Positions 37,724 through 50,299 of a stretch of 64,000 bases of DNA are shown in pieces; within the stretch, counting starts at the first letter, position 1; the number at the start of each line of letters is the position of its first letter. Under the pieces are notes generated by a model. It saw only the letters and a program-made list of their open reading frames with translations, ran no database searches and was not told the DNA's origin. The stretch lies in NCBI GenBank assembly GCA_022829145.1, contig CM040764.1, positions 14,173,670 to 14,237,669 on the forward strand, given 5' to 3'. The position numbers and the translations under genes were made by a program. The DNA comes from Albula goreensis (lineage: Eukaryota > Chordata > Actinopteri > Albuliformes > Albulidae).

Positions 37724-37746
37724 GGGTTGGGGGAGTGGGGGTTGGG
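37724..37746 (+). other. G-quadruplex motif (plus strand)
   Basis: GGG-TT-GGGGG-AGT-GGGGG-TT-GGG has four tracts with 2-3-base loops, a strong and near-symmetric quadruplex pattern. Confidence 0.75.
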
Positions 37747-38868
37747 CTCATGGCTGTGTAATCTTTCTGGGAATGGGGAATGCGTAGTAATTTGAAAGAA
37801 TATAGATCACCAGGGCCACTTTAGTTCCAGACAATAATGCACTGACTGTGTAGATTCCATTCAGCCATCCATCCTGAAATTATCTTTTAAGGGCATCATG
37901 CTAACCTGCTTCTCTCCATCTACATTCATCATAGTGCCAGCTACTGTTAGCTAGTTGAAGTTCAAGTAATAACACTGTATTTGAGGCTTTGCTTCCAGCA
38001 CCTTCATTACCATAGGGAAATGCTAATGGTTTGGCCATTAAAGTGTTAAGAAAAGCCAATTACCAATGTAAACACCAGCATGAATGGAATATATCACAAA
38101 CTGCAACCTTCAAAGTTGTGTCTGTGGGATAATTTGCATTTGAAATGATGTGCTTTGTAAGTTGCCCTCACAGGAACTTCATATAGCAGCGTGAAAACAC
38201 GACAGGAAGTGGTGCTGCTGATTGCAGGAGCCGGTGGCAAACTTAATTTTACATTTATAGAATTAATAATCCATAGAGGTTTATGTGTAGCACTTTGTCT
38301 TATCACATTTAGGCATCATGTTTTTTCATATCTTTATATTGCTTTGCTCACATGGTTAGCACAGAGTGAATCACATCTGACAGCAGCAGAGTGGCACCTA
38401 CTCCACATCCCCTTAAAATGAGTTCAGCTTTCAGGGCTTGACCTTCTCTGGATGATCATTGTCTTTGGACAATTTTGTATGAAACTGCAGAAATTGAGAC
38501 AATTGTATATTATTTAATGTAAAACTAAATGTGCTTAACTTTAAATCAAAGAGAATCAATAAGGCTGTAAGTTAGCCACATACTGTATTTTGAAAATCAG
38601 TTACTGTCGATTAATTTTATTGGTAAAGTGGAATTGCATCAGTATACAAACTCATTCTAGGCAGAGAGCGGGCTGTCACAAAAAATAGAGAATAAACTTC
38701 AGAGTCTAAATCATTGTGTACGTCTTCATAGTGACCAGTATTCTTTGAAAATCGAACACACTTTGGACTACAGACTTAGTTTAGTTTAGAGACTGCTTGT
38801 GCCATGCATTCCAAAAATGTGTTTGTCCCAAGGCGTTATCCATGCTTGTGAGTTGTAACCTTGTGAGA

Positions 38869-38889
38869 GAAAAAATAAATAAATAAATG
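38869..38889. repeat. (AAAT)n repeat
   Basis: A short A run leads into about four AAAT units. Confidence 0.85.
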
Positions 38890-38939
38890 TATCAACCCTC
38901 CCCAGGTCATTGTGCTTTAAAAGTCATTTGCATACATTT

Positions 38940-39258
38940 TTAAAAAGATTCTCTGTGAAGGACAGCGCAGACCTTCTCTATGCTCCACCACGCTTCTCAG
39001 TGTTGTGACAGAGGGCTGCTGAAAGGGAGATGAATACGGCTGAAGCCATTTAAGCTGACTCTGCCTCTGGACGCCATATGGAGACATGGGAACTGAAACA
39101 ACAAGGCGGCGCAGGCTTTGTTCGGCCTGTTGTCTGGGCTATGAAGAAAGGCAGGCCATTTCACAGAATCTTCAAAGGCATCAGAGCGGACGGACAGATT
39201 AGCCGCTTAGCATCTCTTACGCAGATACCAAACAAGGGTTTTTGCAAGTTGGCAAGTT
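38940..39258. promoter_or_regulatory. candidate conserved noncoding element
   Basis: A GC-moderate island retains CpGs (AAGGCGGCGC, GTTCGGCC, AGCGGACGGACAG, AGCCGCTTAGC). Its end carries two tandem GCAAGTTG units (39244-39259). The 62-codon ORF (39078-39266) lacks a domain. A strong G4 motif follows at once. Confidence 0.3.
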
Positions 39259-39285
39259 GGGGATGAGGGGGATGGGGGATTGGGG
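39259..39285 (+). other. G-quadruplex motif with four G4+ tracts
   Basis: GGGG-ATGA-GGGGG-AT-GGGGG-ATT-GGGG. All four tracts have at least four guanines and loops are 2-4 bases. This is the strongest quadruplex candidate in the window. Confidence 0.8.
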
Positions 39286-40916
39286 ATTGGATGTTGTGGT
39301 TTGGGATTTTCAGAAAGCTAATGAGAATACGAAAGAGGGCATTAGCTGTTTTTCAAGAGTGTGGTTAGGTGTTAAAAAGAACGTGGTACCAATTAGCATT
39401 GAGGGCTTGACATCTCAGTGTCCTTGTTTGCTCCAGGATGGGAGTGGGAGTGTGGGGGCTCCTGTCTGAAATGCAAAAGAAGCTGTAGGCCGCGGGTGGG
39501 GCTGGGGGAACAAACGTACCGATGACTGAGAGTGACACCCCTGAAATGCTAAGCCAGCTGGACCTCCATTATTCAAAAGAAGCTCTTGTTTTAATTCAGT
39601 TGCACTGAAAAGGCAGAGTGGACCCAGGGCTTAGGCAGGGTGTGAGCATGCATATGCAGTAGTAATGGTGAGCTCCTGGCCTTGCCCTTATTTTACTAGC
39701 TACATTATTTTCTTTTCCCAAGTGACCTCAAACACAGCAAAAATAAGAACAAAATTGAAGTGATTCTGTATTGAACAACTGAATTGTGCATGAAGCCAGT
39801 ACAGTTCATTTTGTCTTTGTGTCTACCACTTTTCTCTTGTAATTCAATTTTTTATTTTTCTTTATCTAGCACATTTTTAAAGGCACACTGTAGGTGAACT
39901 TGCTTCCTGATTTTGCCTGAAGAAATACTCATGAAATGGAATCAGAGAGTCATGGAGCATGGCTTTGCAGTAATGGCAGAATAGAGTAGTTCTACTTTAT
40001 TTCCTCCGTAAGTTTATAAAGAGGATAGCAATGTTGCATCTCTTACAATGCAAAAACATATGTGTGCATGACATTTTATAGTCTGGTTACTCATACTTTG
40101 ACTGAAATGTCAGCTTTTGGGTGTTACTCATTTTGCAGAACAAACTCCAAATTGCAGGTTGTATAACAAAAACAAGTTCAAACTGTTGACACAGTTTGAT
40201 TCAGTAGTGGAATATAAGCACATTATGGAAAGAGATGCGAGTAACAACCAGACGGTATAATGTAGATTTGTGGTCAAGCAGTGACATTTTATTTAGTAAC
40301 TCATTAAAAACACCAGCCAACACTGTTGTTTTTACTCGTCCAGAATTGCTGTGTCCAGAATTGAGCCACCATATATAATCTGTCAAAGCATAGTGACACT
40401 GATGCTTTTTCACATACTTTTTTGTCTGAATTATTTATTCCAGATTTACTGATCTGCTGTGTTATTTTTTTTCATTCCAAGTGTACCCTTTGAAGTATGT
40501 AATGGCATGGGTCAGCCATGCATGTCAACTTAATGATAGATATCTAATTATACTTTAACTGAAGGCAAGTTTGTGTGCATCTAAGTCAGTGCACATACAA
40601 GTGTAGCAGTTTTCCATAGATATTGTCATGCAGAGGAATAGAGTGTCTGTCATGAATCTGATTACAGTCGTGGTTTTATTACATCAGTATTTCTTTGTAA
40701 GGCCTTTCTGTAGCAGCCACAGAACTTTGACTTTTCAGAGGTAAACCCTTCAACACTCGTCCAGCAACACTCTATTGGTCAGAAATATGAGTGTGACCAT
40801 CCTGCCCCTGGGGTTCCCAAACGGTCATATCAGCATAAACCTGCTGTAACTGAAACTACTGACCTGCTGTCTCATGGGGCCAGTATAATTATCCTGTCAC
40901 TATAAGGACTAAAGTT

Positions 40917-40942
<26 letters not shown>
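40917..40942. repeat. poly-A run (26 bases)
   Basis: The longest pure A run in the window. No target-site duplication or retroelement body is recognised beside it. Confidence 0.88.
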
Positions 40943-40947
<5 letters not shown>

Positions 40948-41175
40948 ATGTTAAACTGTGGTAGGTAATTGAATCCCATCTATCTGTTGAGGTTTAATGA
41001 ATGGGTGGGCATATGTGTGTAGTTACTGCTGAATTCAATTAGCTGCCATGAAAGCTGTCACTGTAACTTTGGGGTTGGTGATTTGTTTTCATTTATGGAT
41101 CATCCATCAGCATTTGGTTGAGTTAATACCTTTTACTTTTGAAGATTTGGCCTTGGAAAGGTATGTGTGGGTGTG

Positions 41176-41235
41176 GGAGAAAGAGACAGAGGGGACAGAG
41201 TGAGTGAAAGTGAGCGAGAGAGAGAGAGAGAGAGA
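41176..41235. repeat. (GA)n imperfect microsatellite
   Basis: A GA-rich purine tract ends in an uninterrupted (GA)n run at 41215-41235. The Ser/Leu-rich minus ORF through it is a shadow. Confidence 0.9.
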
Positions 41236-42072
41236 ATTACACTTGATAGGGCTTTCAAGATGTCTGAAATACTAATACAAAAGCTTTCATGCCTTCTATT
41301 ACCATCCATTATATCCTGAGGAAAACTACTGAAATTGCACATTGACGTTAAGCACTCCTGCTTCCACACATCATGGAATGCATGGATACAAATTGTTGGA
41401 GAGATTGACTGTTTATGAGACATAATTGTAGTCAGATGGATTGAGGCTGTTACAGTGAAGGATGGATTTGCAGTGTGATCGCCTCCTCTCAGAATTAATT
41501 AAGCCATACTATAATTATGCCATAATTACACCCATAAGAGAATAGCCCAGTCATACTGGTTTTGAATAAAAATACCATATGTTTCCAAAGATGTGCTGGT
41601 TGTTTGCCAGTAACAGCAGTGTTGATTGTTGGTCACCTGTTAATTACCGCAGTTGTAATTTTTCTGCAATTTCCCTGTTTTTATTTCTACAGTGTTTTTT
41701 TGTTTTTGTGATGGCAGGAAATAATGTATTTTGTGCTGGGGTGTGAGATAGGAAGACTGAAGGTAGTTACAGGGCTGAATGGAGCTAGAATGGGAAAGAC
41801 TGGCTGAGATTATCTTAATCTTACATTTGTGTGAAGGATAGCCATTCACCTGAGGCAGCTGAGACAAGTGAGCACAGTGACACCTGCAGCCTGACAGATA
41901 CAAGTCTAACCATACACAAATGCAACACAGCTGGAAACAGCTGAAAATGCTATAGGTAAAAACGAATCGTCAAATCAGGGGTGGTGATTCCATTTACTAG
42001 CCTGGTTAATTGGTTCCTTCATTCAATATGAGAGAAAGAAATTGTTTTTCAAAAATTGAAAATGTCTCCTTT

Positions 42073-42089
42073 AAAAAAAAAAAAAAAAA
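42073..42089. repeat. poly-A run
   Basis: A17 tract without flanking retrocopy features. Confidence 0.85.
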
Positions 42090-42715
42090 TGCTCATTAAA
42101 ACAGAACATTTCCAATCAGACACAAAAAACTCAATTCACTCTAGAGCGTGGCAATGAGAATCACCTCGTGGGGAAAGCAAAGCTGATTAAAATTACACAG
42201 AACCATCATAGTCATGTTACACCAGAAACACAGCAATAAAAATAACAGTAAATCAGCCTGCATTATCATGCACTTTGTGCTGTGTGTTGTGAACTTTTGT
42301 AGACACCCAGAAACATTCCAAGTGTGTGCCTCATTCCCCTTTATTCAGTAATCATATTTTGAAATGTCAGCTATAGATGAGGCTGTGCCAGTAAGACCCA
42401 GCACTGGGCACCTTAAAAGGCCTTCAAATAAAATTCGCTCCACCATATGCTGTCTTACTGGAATGGTCAGGTAAATGTGCATAGGAGCAGACTGCAAAGT
42501 GCCATAATCCTTGACCCCTGTATTTGGAGTAAATGCTTGTCTGTGACATGCTGTAGCCAAAGAAAAGGCCTCATTTAGTTAGCATTTTCCATGGCTGTGT
42601 ATGAATGTACCTTCAATATGGCATGGAACATTTATGTACTGGTTATTAAAAAGCCAAGATCTTCCTTTATTATGTAACGTATAGGGAGTACACAAAATTC
42701 TTTTTTCTACCCGCT

Positions 42716-42752
42716 CTGTGTGTGTGTGTGTGTATGTGTATGTGTGTGTGTA
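42716..42752. repeat. (GT)n/(TATG)n microsatellite
   Basis: A GT tract is interrupted by TATG units. Confidence 0.92.
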
Positions 42753-43439
42753 TAGAGTATGATATACGTAAAAAATAAATAACACAGGGAACAAGTATTT
42801 TTATCCAGGTGGTGAGCCAGGCCCAATCCTTCACTCAATGACAGGAGAGCTACAAAAGCATTCATAATTTTCATGAAATCACGCCAGCGTCTACAGGATT
42901 TTTTTTTTTTTTCTGTGCTGGGTGGAAATATAAAAATTGCCCCTCAATGGGTCTGAGGATAGAATTTTCTTTTCCTTATGTTAGAAATATGAAACCTAAA
43001 TCTGAAGCACAGGTGGCCCATAGATGAGTTTGCAGCGGTTTCTGTCAGATTTCGATTTTCTTATACAGTTATCCTGTCTGTGTGTAGCTGCTATGGAATT
43101 ACCATTTGATACGTGAGCTGGCGCTTTAAACCTTTTTGGTGACATTGGCCACAGAACACAAACACCATGCCTTCTCAGACCCTGTGGATACATCACTGGT
43201 TGAAAACAAAGAATGCTGTGCTGATGACCGTGCCTGCAGGCTATTCCCGCTGAAATTGTAGCAACATACAGAAAGTTCCCAGAGCAATAGGGCTTGTGTT
43301 TCCAATTGTAAATTTGATATTGGACGACACTAAGGACAAGTGCATTTTTAATGCATTTCCTGTATTTTAGTTTGTGATGAAGTCACTGTTAAACTTCTAA
43401 ATTTCAGAACAAAATCTGTACAGTAATAAACTTACACGG

Positions 43440-44310
43440 AAATGCTCAAGAAAATAAAAATCATGGCCACACCCAAAATAAATGGACACGCCCAGCAGAG
43501 CATTTCAGAATCGAGTGCGGGGTTAAACTTCGCTGAGTGAATTATCAGGTGTGTGGTCATGGGGGGTCACACAGCTGAGGGCCAAGGTATTACAAGCTAA
43601 CAGAAGTCGTGGCTCCCAGCTCACAAATCCCTGTGCCCTTTAATGAAATGCAGTGGAGACAGGAAATGGTCATTATGTCATGTACCTTGCTCTCACAGTT
43701 ATCATGAAGGGGTGTAGTAATATGTTTATTGAGGATTTGAGTTGTGAAAGTACATTGCAGTTATTAGGTCTGTATGAGATGCTACATCCACACATCCAAC
43801 AGTTTGTCTCGGACATGAGCTTCCATTCACACGACTGGGAAATGCTAAGCAAGCATCAAACACCAAACGACGCTGACACCAAAGCACAACCATCTCCTTC
43901 TCAATCGCTGTTATTTGTGCAGTCAGCTGGAAAGCCAGCGCGGTGCGACTAAGGGCTGAGGAATGTCTCTTATGAAGTGACTTCTTCTGCCAAGTTTCTG
44001 CCTGTTGACAAAATGCAAAATTATACACTGTGGGGTCAGGGCCTCTGCTGCTTTGTCTTGATTATGTCGCCCATCGCTGAGTCGTGCCTGAATACAGTCC
44101 CACTGCCCACCTCCTCGATTTGGAGCTCCATTTGCCTCTTGTATCCGGTGGTGGGGGGTATGCATTATTGGCTACCAGCTGAAAGAATAGCAGGATTATT
44201 CCCTCTGCTGCCTACTTTAAATGCAAATGCCAGGGGCCTCATCCTGAGAGTGTTTTGGCGAGAGCGCGGCGATGTGTTAAGCATGCATGTTATCAGTGCA
44301 GGCCTGCCCT
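43440..44310. promoter_or_regulatory. candidate conserved noncoding element cluster
   Basis: Two unique-looking islands. The first (43440-43660) has CCACACCC and ACACGCCC KLF/Sp-like boxes. The second (43960-44310) has TTATACACTG, an ATGCAAAT octamer (44221-44228) and a CpG patch (GGCGAGAGCGCGGCGATG). ORFs of 80-111 codons overlap on both strands with no domains, so coding is not supported. Confidence 0.33.
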
Positions 44311-45799
44311 AGCTGTGCTGGGTCTAAATTAAAAACACTGTAAGAATATAGTCTCTTTTGCTGGTAGTTTTTTTTTTTTTTTTTTTTTTTGAGAGAACAG
44401 TATCCTGGGTGAAGGAGAGTGAATAAGCCAGGCTACACCTTGTGTCATTCAGCCAGGCCACAGCTGAGGGAAAGGGACTGTTTTTTAATCAAGAAATGTG
44501 ACCATCCAAGAAACAGGGCACGAGGGAACAAGCACAGGGGTATTTTTAACCATGATCCTTCCCAGTTTTTATAGTTGATCAAAAAAATATTGTTGTCCTT
44601 GGGTGTATATGTGTATGTATTCATTCATGTTTGCACCCTGTTTTACCTGCTTGGTAAATTATGACGATGGAGCGTATGGACAATCTCTTGGAGGAGAATG
44701 TTGGCTGACTGTCATACTCAAGTTGTTTATGTGCCTTCAATTTCTTTAATAACTTGCTGCCAAAAGCTAACTGGTGAGAAGCCATACCCTTCACTGTAAG
44801 AATACAAAATACATTGTTCTTGAAAAAATTATCAACTTCACTGAAAAGATTAACTTGTTCTTTTATATCAAGTAGCTAGCAAGCACATTTTACAATACAA
44901 AGCTAGTAACACAACCTTCATGCAGCTGTCACATTATATATTACACCTGGTTTTGATCACCATTTACTTTCATTGTACAAAGCTACTAATTTTCGCCAAT
45001 GAGTTGCGATTTCAGCTATTACATGATAATCAACGTGTCTGTTTAGTTTTACATGAAATCACTTACATGAAATCTACCCGAGCCTGCTTATTCACATTTA
45101 CAGTACACTAGTCCATTTTATGGAATGAATTTACCAAACAATTTAGTCTTTAGGTATGGTTTAAGTGGTTGTTTTTTTTAGTATCAGTGCGGGAATAACT
45201 TGTAAAACATTGCTACAGCAGTCTGAGAATACTGTATGCTTGCTGGGTTGCCATCTCTACCATACAGTACTAAGCCTTGGATAAAATGTGTCTGCCTTTC
45301 AAAAGGGTATCCTTGATGATCACAGACCAGATAAAACAGCATTTCAGCAAAAATTCAGAGGAATTTAGTTTTATCATTTGCCCTCCGATTCTATTTCACA
45401 TACAGTTAACCTCTTATAGAGAGAACAATAAAAAGACACTAAAAAGGCTTCTGGCAGGTTATGCATTAACTCCATATAAAGTGGCATATGTATTTTTTTT
45501 GATCGGAAGTTGCTCAATAAATACAAAAATTAAATAAGAGCACATTCGCTCCTATAGAGTTACAAAAAGACAGCACTCAGTTAGTATGCTAATAAACATC
45601 TTTTTTCCAAATACTCAAGACATGCTGAAAGCACCAGATAAGCAAACCATTCCTGGAGCCTTCCTTATCACAAAGTGCAGTTGAACTTCCTCTCTGCGAA
45701 TCAATTACTTTTAAAAGACAACTGCAAATTTAAACAGTGTAAGCATTAGCCTTTACGAGAGAATCATACGTCCACAGTATTTACTTCTGTCAATGTTTA
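44311..45799. other. AT-rich noncoding stretch
   Basis: It holds a T23 run (44368-44390) and a 12-bp direct repeat TTACATGAAATC, twice within 45049-45074. No ORF or RNA gene is supported. Confidence 0.5.
44368..44390. repeat. poly-T run (23 bases)
   Basis: A T23 tract. It could be a minus-strand poly-A tail, but no retroelement body is recognisable to its right. Confidence 0.88.
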
Positions 45800-46130
45800 T
45801 CCACTCCTTATCCTCCACAACTGTGTTTCCTCAGCAGCGAAACACCCCATTATCCCAGCATTACCATGCTATCGGACCCAGTGCAAACTCACATTAAACC
45901 GGGCTCCCTGTCAAAATGCAGGGGCCATCCTTTTTAAACTGCAGATTCACTGAGGCGCAGCACATCTTTAATTTCACCTCTGATTATGTGTCCCAGCCTC
46001 CCTCCACATGTGATTACTCCTCCCCTTCTATAGTGAGGAAGCCATGGACTCCCCATGGGTAAAGCAGGAGGCAATATTCCGCAATCACAACTGGTGCAGC
46101 AGGACAATCGTGCAGAAAAGGCAGTCGCAA
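45800..46130. promoter_or_regulatory. candidate conserved noncoding element
   Basis: A repeat-free island has GCGAAACACC, CATTACCATGC, TCTTTAATTTCACC and CATGTGATTACTCC words. GC and CpG are higher than in its flanks, and no ORF of note is present. This is inferred from texture only. Confidence 0.33.
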
Positions 46131-49100
46131 CTAGTGATGGCAGAGTAAAGATTGATTAAACCAAAAGTTAGGAATTATCATATAGTGTCACTGGCTCAAG
46201 TACTGCATCGGCGATGAATGAGAAACAGTTTTGATCAGTTCAAACAAATCAGTGATTGACAGCTTAAGATGGTGATACTCAAATGGGGTACTGGAAAGCT
46301 CATTTTAATAAGCCCCAGTTAGTACCATGGACAATTCTGATAGCTTCCATGTTACCAAGAAAGCCGCTATTATTTTGGTGAATGCAAATTGTGAACAGAG
46401 TCATGTGTGGTATATAAAGAGTGTAAAGATATACAGAGTATTTTGCGAATGCATAGCCTGTACGATGCACAGTGCACAACCATAACAGTTTAGTCAGTGT
46501 TAGGGTCGCTGTGGTTGGAAACTGGTTTTTCATTCCAGAAGTCCATTTTTGGTTTTGCACTGAAGTTGTTTAACAAGCTGAGCTGTGTAAACTGGAACAC
46601 CTGTGGCGAATCAGCCAGGGTGTATAGGCATGCCTGTGTGTAGGGAGAGTTGAGAATTAGGAGTGGTGAGGTTGGAAGCTTGGCCCCTGGTAATTTGGTA
46701 TTGCTCAGGCTTAACTGAAAGTGTATAGAAACTTGAGTCAGTGTTCATTTAAGAACTGCCTCGAAGTGGGATTTATTTTGATTCATTCTGAGACAAAACC
46801 CAAAACTGGGTAACCCAAAGTACTGGAAATTTTGGGTGAATAATTCTGTTTTGTGAATGAGGAAATGGTTTAGCTCTCCTGTTCTTTTTTCCCCTGTTGT
46901 GTCTGAGAGCTGTATTTCACTTTTTCTCCTTCCAATTCCCATCTTTGTAGACACCATAATGGTGCCAGTGGGGAACAACATCAGCGATACCTGTTTAGTT
47001 GTTTCTTTAAAATGGCTCAGAGCCCAATGCATACTGGCTTACAAAATTAGTCTGGAAATCAACCATTGACATGGTTTAATCACTGACATGTTGCTCATAC
47101 GGCAATTCCCATGTCAAACTTGAAATATTCCCCCTTCAACTATTTTTTTCTCTCCTTTTTAGATGTATACTGGCTTAAATACCTCCACCTGAGCACACAG
47201 TGCCAATATTACTATATATTTTTGACTAGTTTTGTCCGATATTTCACGTCGCTCAGCCCAGTCACAGGGAAAAACATTGGGTCTGTATGGTTCTCTTGTC
47301 TCAGTCAATAGCAAAAAGATATGTCTAAAAGCTTCTATCTCAGTCTGTAATAACCTTGTGCATTATGGAAGGCGCTGCTGGAGATTAAACCCGGCCACTA
47401 CTGTGTGCTGGGCATGCAGTCAAACTACGGATTTGTTATATTTTATTTTTTTAAACTCCTGTTTCCATATCTGCTGAAGACTGATCCTGCCAAAAGTACA
47501 CCTCTCTCCACCAAAGCTAACCTCAGTTTCCGAAATATACCCCTTTTCTGTCAACAAGCTCGACATTCATGAGTGAGGGTGAAGAGCAGCTGATAGGCCC
47601 TCTGCAGATGACTTTTCATGATTAACATCAGGGAAATAGTTCAAGGTCTCTCTCTTTGTCTGGTGGCTGGAGCAGACGGGGTTGTAACTATGTGCCTATC
47701 CAAGCATTAAAAATGTGGAAAAATTCACACAGAATTTCAGACGGCAACAGTTTTCTGGACCAAATCATAAGAAACTTTGCTTTGTTGTTGTGATTGTTGT
47801 TTTTCACATTGGCTCTAGAGGGCCGCCCAGTTGTTCTCAAGTTCAATACCCCTCTTGTAAATCAGATGAAGGGCTGAGCAGCTGTGCAAGGCGGTCCTTT
47901 GTAAGGCCAAACTCACTCGTGCAAACCTGAAATGAGCTGGGTGTGAAAGGGGCCTAGACGTTAAAGGCCTTGTCAAGTTTCAAAGACATTTCACACAATG
48001 GCCGGAGAGGAGGTGACATTCTGAATTCCAATGGGCCAAGTGGCTCAGGAGACCCCTGTTGAGGCCCACATGGACCTTTACTTTTGCATGAAAAGACGAC
48101 TGAAAAGTAAATGAAGGTCACATGTCCAGTTTTCTAGGCTGACATTGTACGGCTGAATGCAGGATAGGAAATTAATGTAGATGATTATATTTGGTCACAA
48201 TGTCTATGTCTTGTGGTGAGACACAACCCCGATCCTATATGATCTGTTGCAACAGGCCATCTCTGTGACCTGGGCTTGGATGCAGGCCTATTTTCTCACA
48301 ATTTAACATTGGTACTGTAAATATTTGCATTGTGAGTGTGACAAAAACATCCCCTTCATCCTAAAGTTTATTTGCCACTTCCCACCCCCTCCACCTTCAT
48401 GCCATCTTGAGCAGCATTGTTATCACCAGAGATCTATGCTGTCAAGAGGCATGTTCTCTGCAGATTTCTGTCCATGGTTCTGATTGGACCCTCTGCTGGT
48501 CCAAGTGTCCTGCTGAGGTGTGGTATCTGGAAGATCACTCTTCATCATGGTTGTGTTTTCATCATCGGCTCCCTGGGCCATTTTCCTGCAGAAATCCTGT
48601 GGGGATTTTTGGAGGGCAGCCACAGGGTGGTGTGAGAAGGTGTGTTAACAGGTTTCATACAGTGTCAAAGTACAGTGGGTGGCAAATTACTCAGACATGG
48701 TGAGGTCTGAACAGTGCAAGAACAGGTTGCTTAATGTCATAAAGTGCGTGACAAGACACACATTACACATATAAAGAGCAGGGTACCAGCAAATGTGAAG
48801 TTTTAAGAATCTCGCTTATGCTAATGTATGGCTGAAATTGCATGTTTTGACAGTGATCTGAACATAGGCCTTTTACAGTTCCACACAGATTACAGAGCAG
48901 ACTTGTGATTATCTGCCATCTAGCAATCACCTTGAAATGGGTCATGTATTAATTCAATAATCTTTCAGTTTAACAATCATAGAGACCACATTCTTGTGTG
49001 CAGAGGCTTCAACTTACAAATGGTAGCTCTGGAAGGGTCAGTGCACAGGATCCAAATATGCAATCCAATAGACACAGGAATAAATATTAGATATGACATG

Positions 49101-49179
49101 AACAATTTGTGTTAACGCTCAATTTGTGTTAAATGCTTACCAACAGCGTAAGAGGGCACTTTATGTTTGAGTTGTTAAA
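46131..49179. other. noncoding stretch
   Basis: Small domainless ORFs occur on both strands (46300-46560, 46745-47032, 47715-47930, 48407-48703). A 13-bp direct repeat CAATTTGTGTTAA lies at 49103-49115 and 49120-49132. No family is recognised. Confidence 0.45.
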
Positions 49180-49427
49180 GGCACAGTCTGGGGTGAAAAT
49201 ATGTAAAGGTATTTCTTTACGAGTTGTTAACTCTAAGGAGCAGGATTGTGTTTACTTTTGATTTGATATTGATTGTCTTGTATGAAAGTGTATTACATTT
49301 GTTCTTTCGCTCTCATTATGTCATGTTCATGCTTCTGCTTGTTATGTTTGTAGTGTCTTGTTAGCCCATGTGGGCTGGACACCCTTTGCTGCATGACACT
49401 TTGAAAATAAATTACTTACTTACTTAC
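49180..49427 (+). mobile_element. probable LINE 3' tail fragment
   Basis: The right end has a short stem AGCCCA-TG-TGGGCT (49363-49376), then ACACTTTGAAAATAAA and a terminal (TTAC)n run (49412-49427). A 3' hairpin followed by a short tandem tail is characteristic of L2/CR1/Rex-type non-LTR retrotransposons. The left boundary is uncertain and there is no coding remnant, so it is a heavily 5'-truncated copy if real. Confidence 0.4.
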
Positions 49428-50069
49428 ACTTACAGTAATATTCATTGCCAGCATGTATTGACCATCCAGTTTCATTCACTGCAACACTGTCTCTCTGGCT
49501 GTATTAAGAGGTACAAAACTTCAGGTTTAATGTGTGTAAGAATCGTTTTATTTTTTTCTTTTTATCTGTATATGCTTTTTTTCCCCTGGCCTGTATAAAT
49601 AAAGAGTAATAAATAATTAGTCTCCGGGCTGTCTGTAAAACCAAAAGCCAGCTGAGACAGGCCCTTATGCCAGCCGCACTGACTGCCAGTGCCTTTCATC
49701 AAGACAGTGAGGGCTTTTTTTATGACAGGCCACTCACCCGCAGCCAGTCCCATGACCTTTTTACAGTTTCAGGATTAATTGCAGATAATCTGTTTCAGAT
49801 CAGAGGCGCCTGGTGCCCTTTTTTAAATAAAAATGTTTGAGTAATCAATTTCGATACCTCATCACACTTGGAGGATGACTCAGCAGTACTCAGTAATGCC
49901 AAATACCCAGGTCAGCTGGAATTGGGTGATGTTGTGATAAACTGGTTGGTAAAAGCTATCCAGAATTTCATGTGGTGTTTTCATAGTTTTGAACAATGAA
50001 ACCTTAATAATCATGAGAAATCTAAATGGCATAAGATGAGTCATAAAGATGATGAAACAGGAAGTGATG

Positions 50070-50150
50070 GTGATGCTGGTCATGAGTGATGGCACGGTGA
50101 TGCTGGTCATGAGTGATGGCACGGTGATTCTGGTCATGAGTGATGGCATG
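50070..50150. repeat. 27-bp minisatellite, three copies
   Basis: Three head-to-tail 27-bp units at 50070-50096, 50097-50123 and 50124-50150 are nearly identical (copy 3 differs by one base early and one near the end). A degenerate fourth copy begins at 50151. Because 27 is a multiple of three, it stays open in several frames and creates the His-rich and Met/Val-rich ORFs seen across it. Confidence 0.93.
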
Positions 50151-50299
50151 GTGCTGCTGAAGATGGTGATGACAGCCATGTTGATTAGGGTGGCTGTGAT
50201 AATGACCATGACAAATATGATGAAAAAAGATGATGGCTATAAACATGAGCTGGATCATACATCTAAAGAACAAAGAGGCTGCTCGCCGTTCTCAGTCCA

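Larger units (their letters stand above)
36381..38939. other. noncoding stretch with G-quadruplex motifs
   Basis: It carries a C-rich G4 complement (36948-36972), a half X-box GTTGCCATGG (36789-36798), a plus-strand G4 (37724-37746) and an AAAT repeat (38869-38889). No coding frame is supported. Confidence 0.5.
39286..43439. other. AT-rich noncoding stretch
   Basis: It holds poly-A tracts (40917-40942, 42073-42089), a GA repeat (41176-41235), a GT repeat (42716-42752) and a T run (42899-42912). The segment 41440-41640 is homeodomain-word-rich (AATTAATTAAG, CTATAATTATGCC, CATAATTACACC) and may be an enhancer. Confidence 0.5.

Noticed and set aside
40917-40942. Poly-A as the tail of a processed pseudogene
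   Set aside because: No ORF remnant or target duplication upstream. The preceding 180 bp look like unique sequence.
50070-50150. Possible CRISPR-like array
   Set aside because: The repeats are contiguous with no unique spacers; it is a minisatellite in vertebrate DNA.
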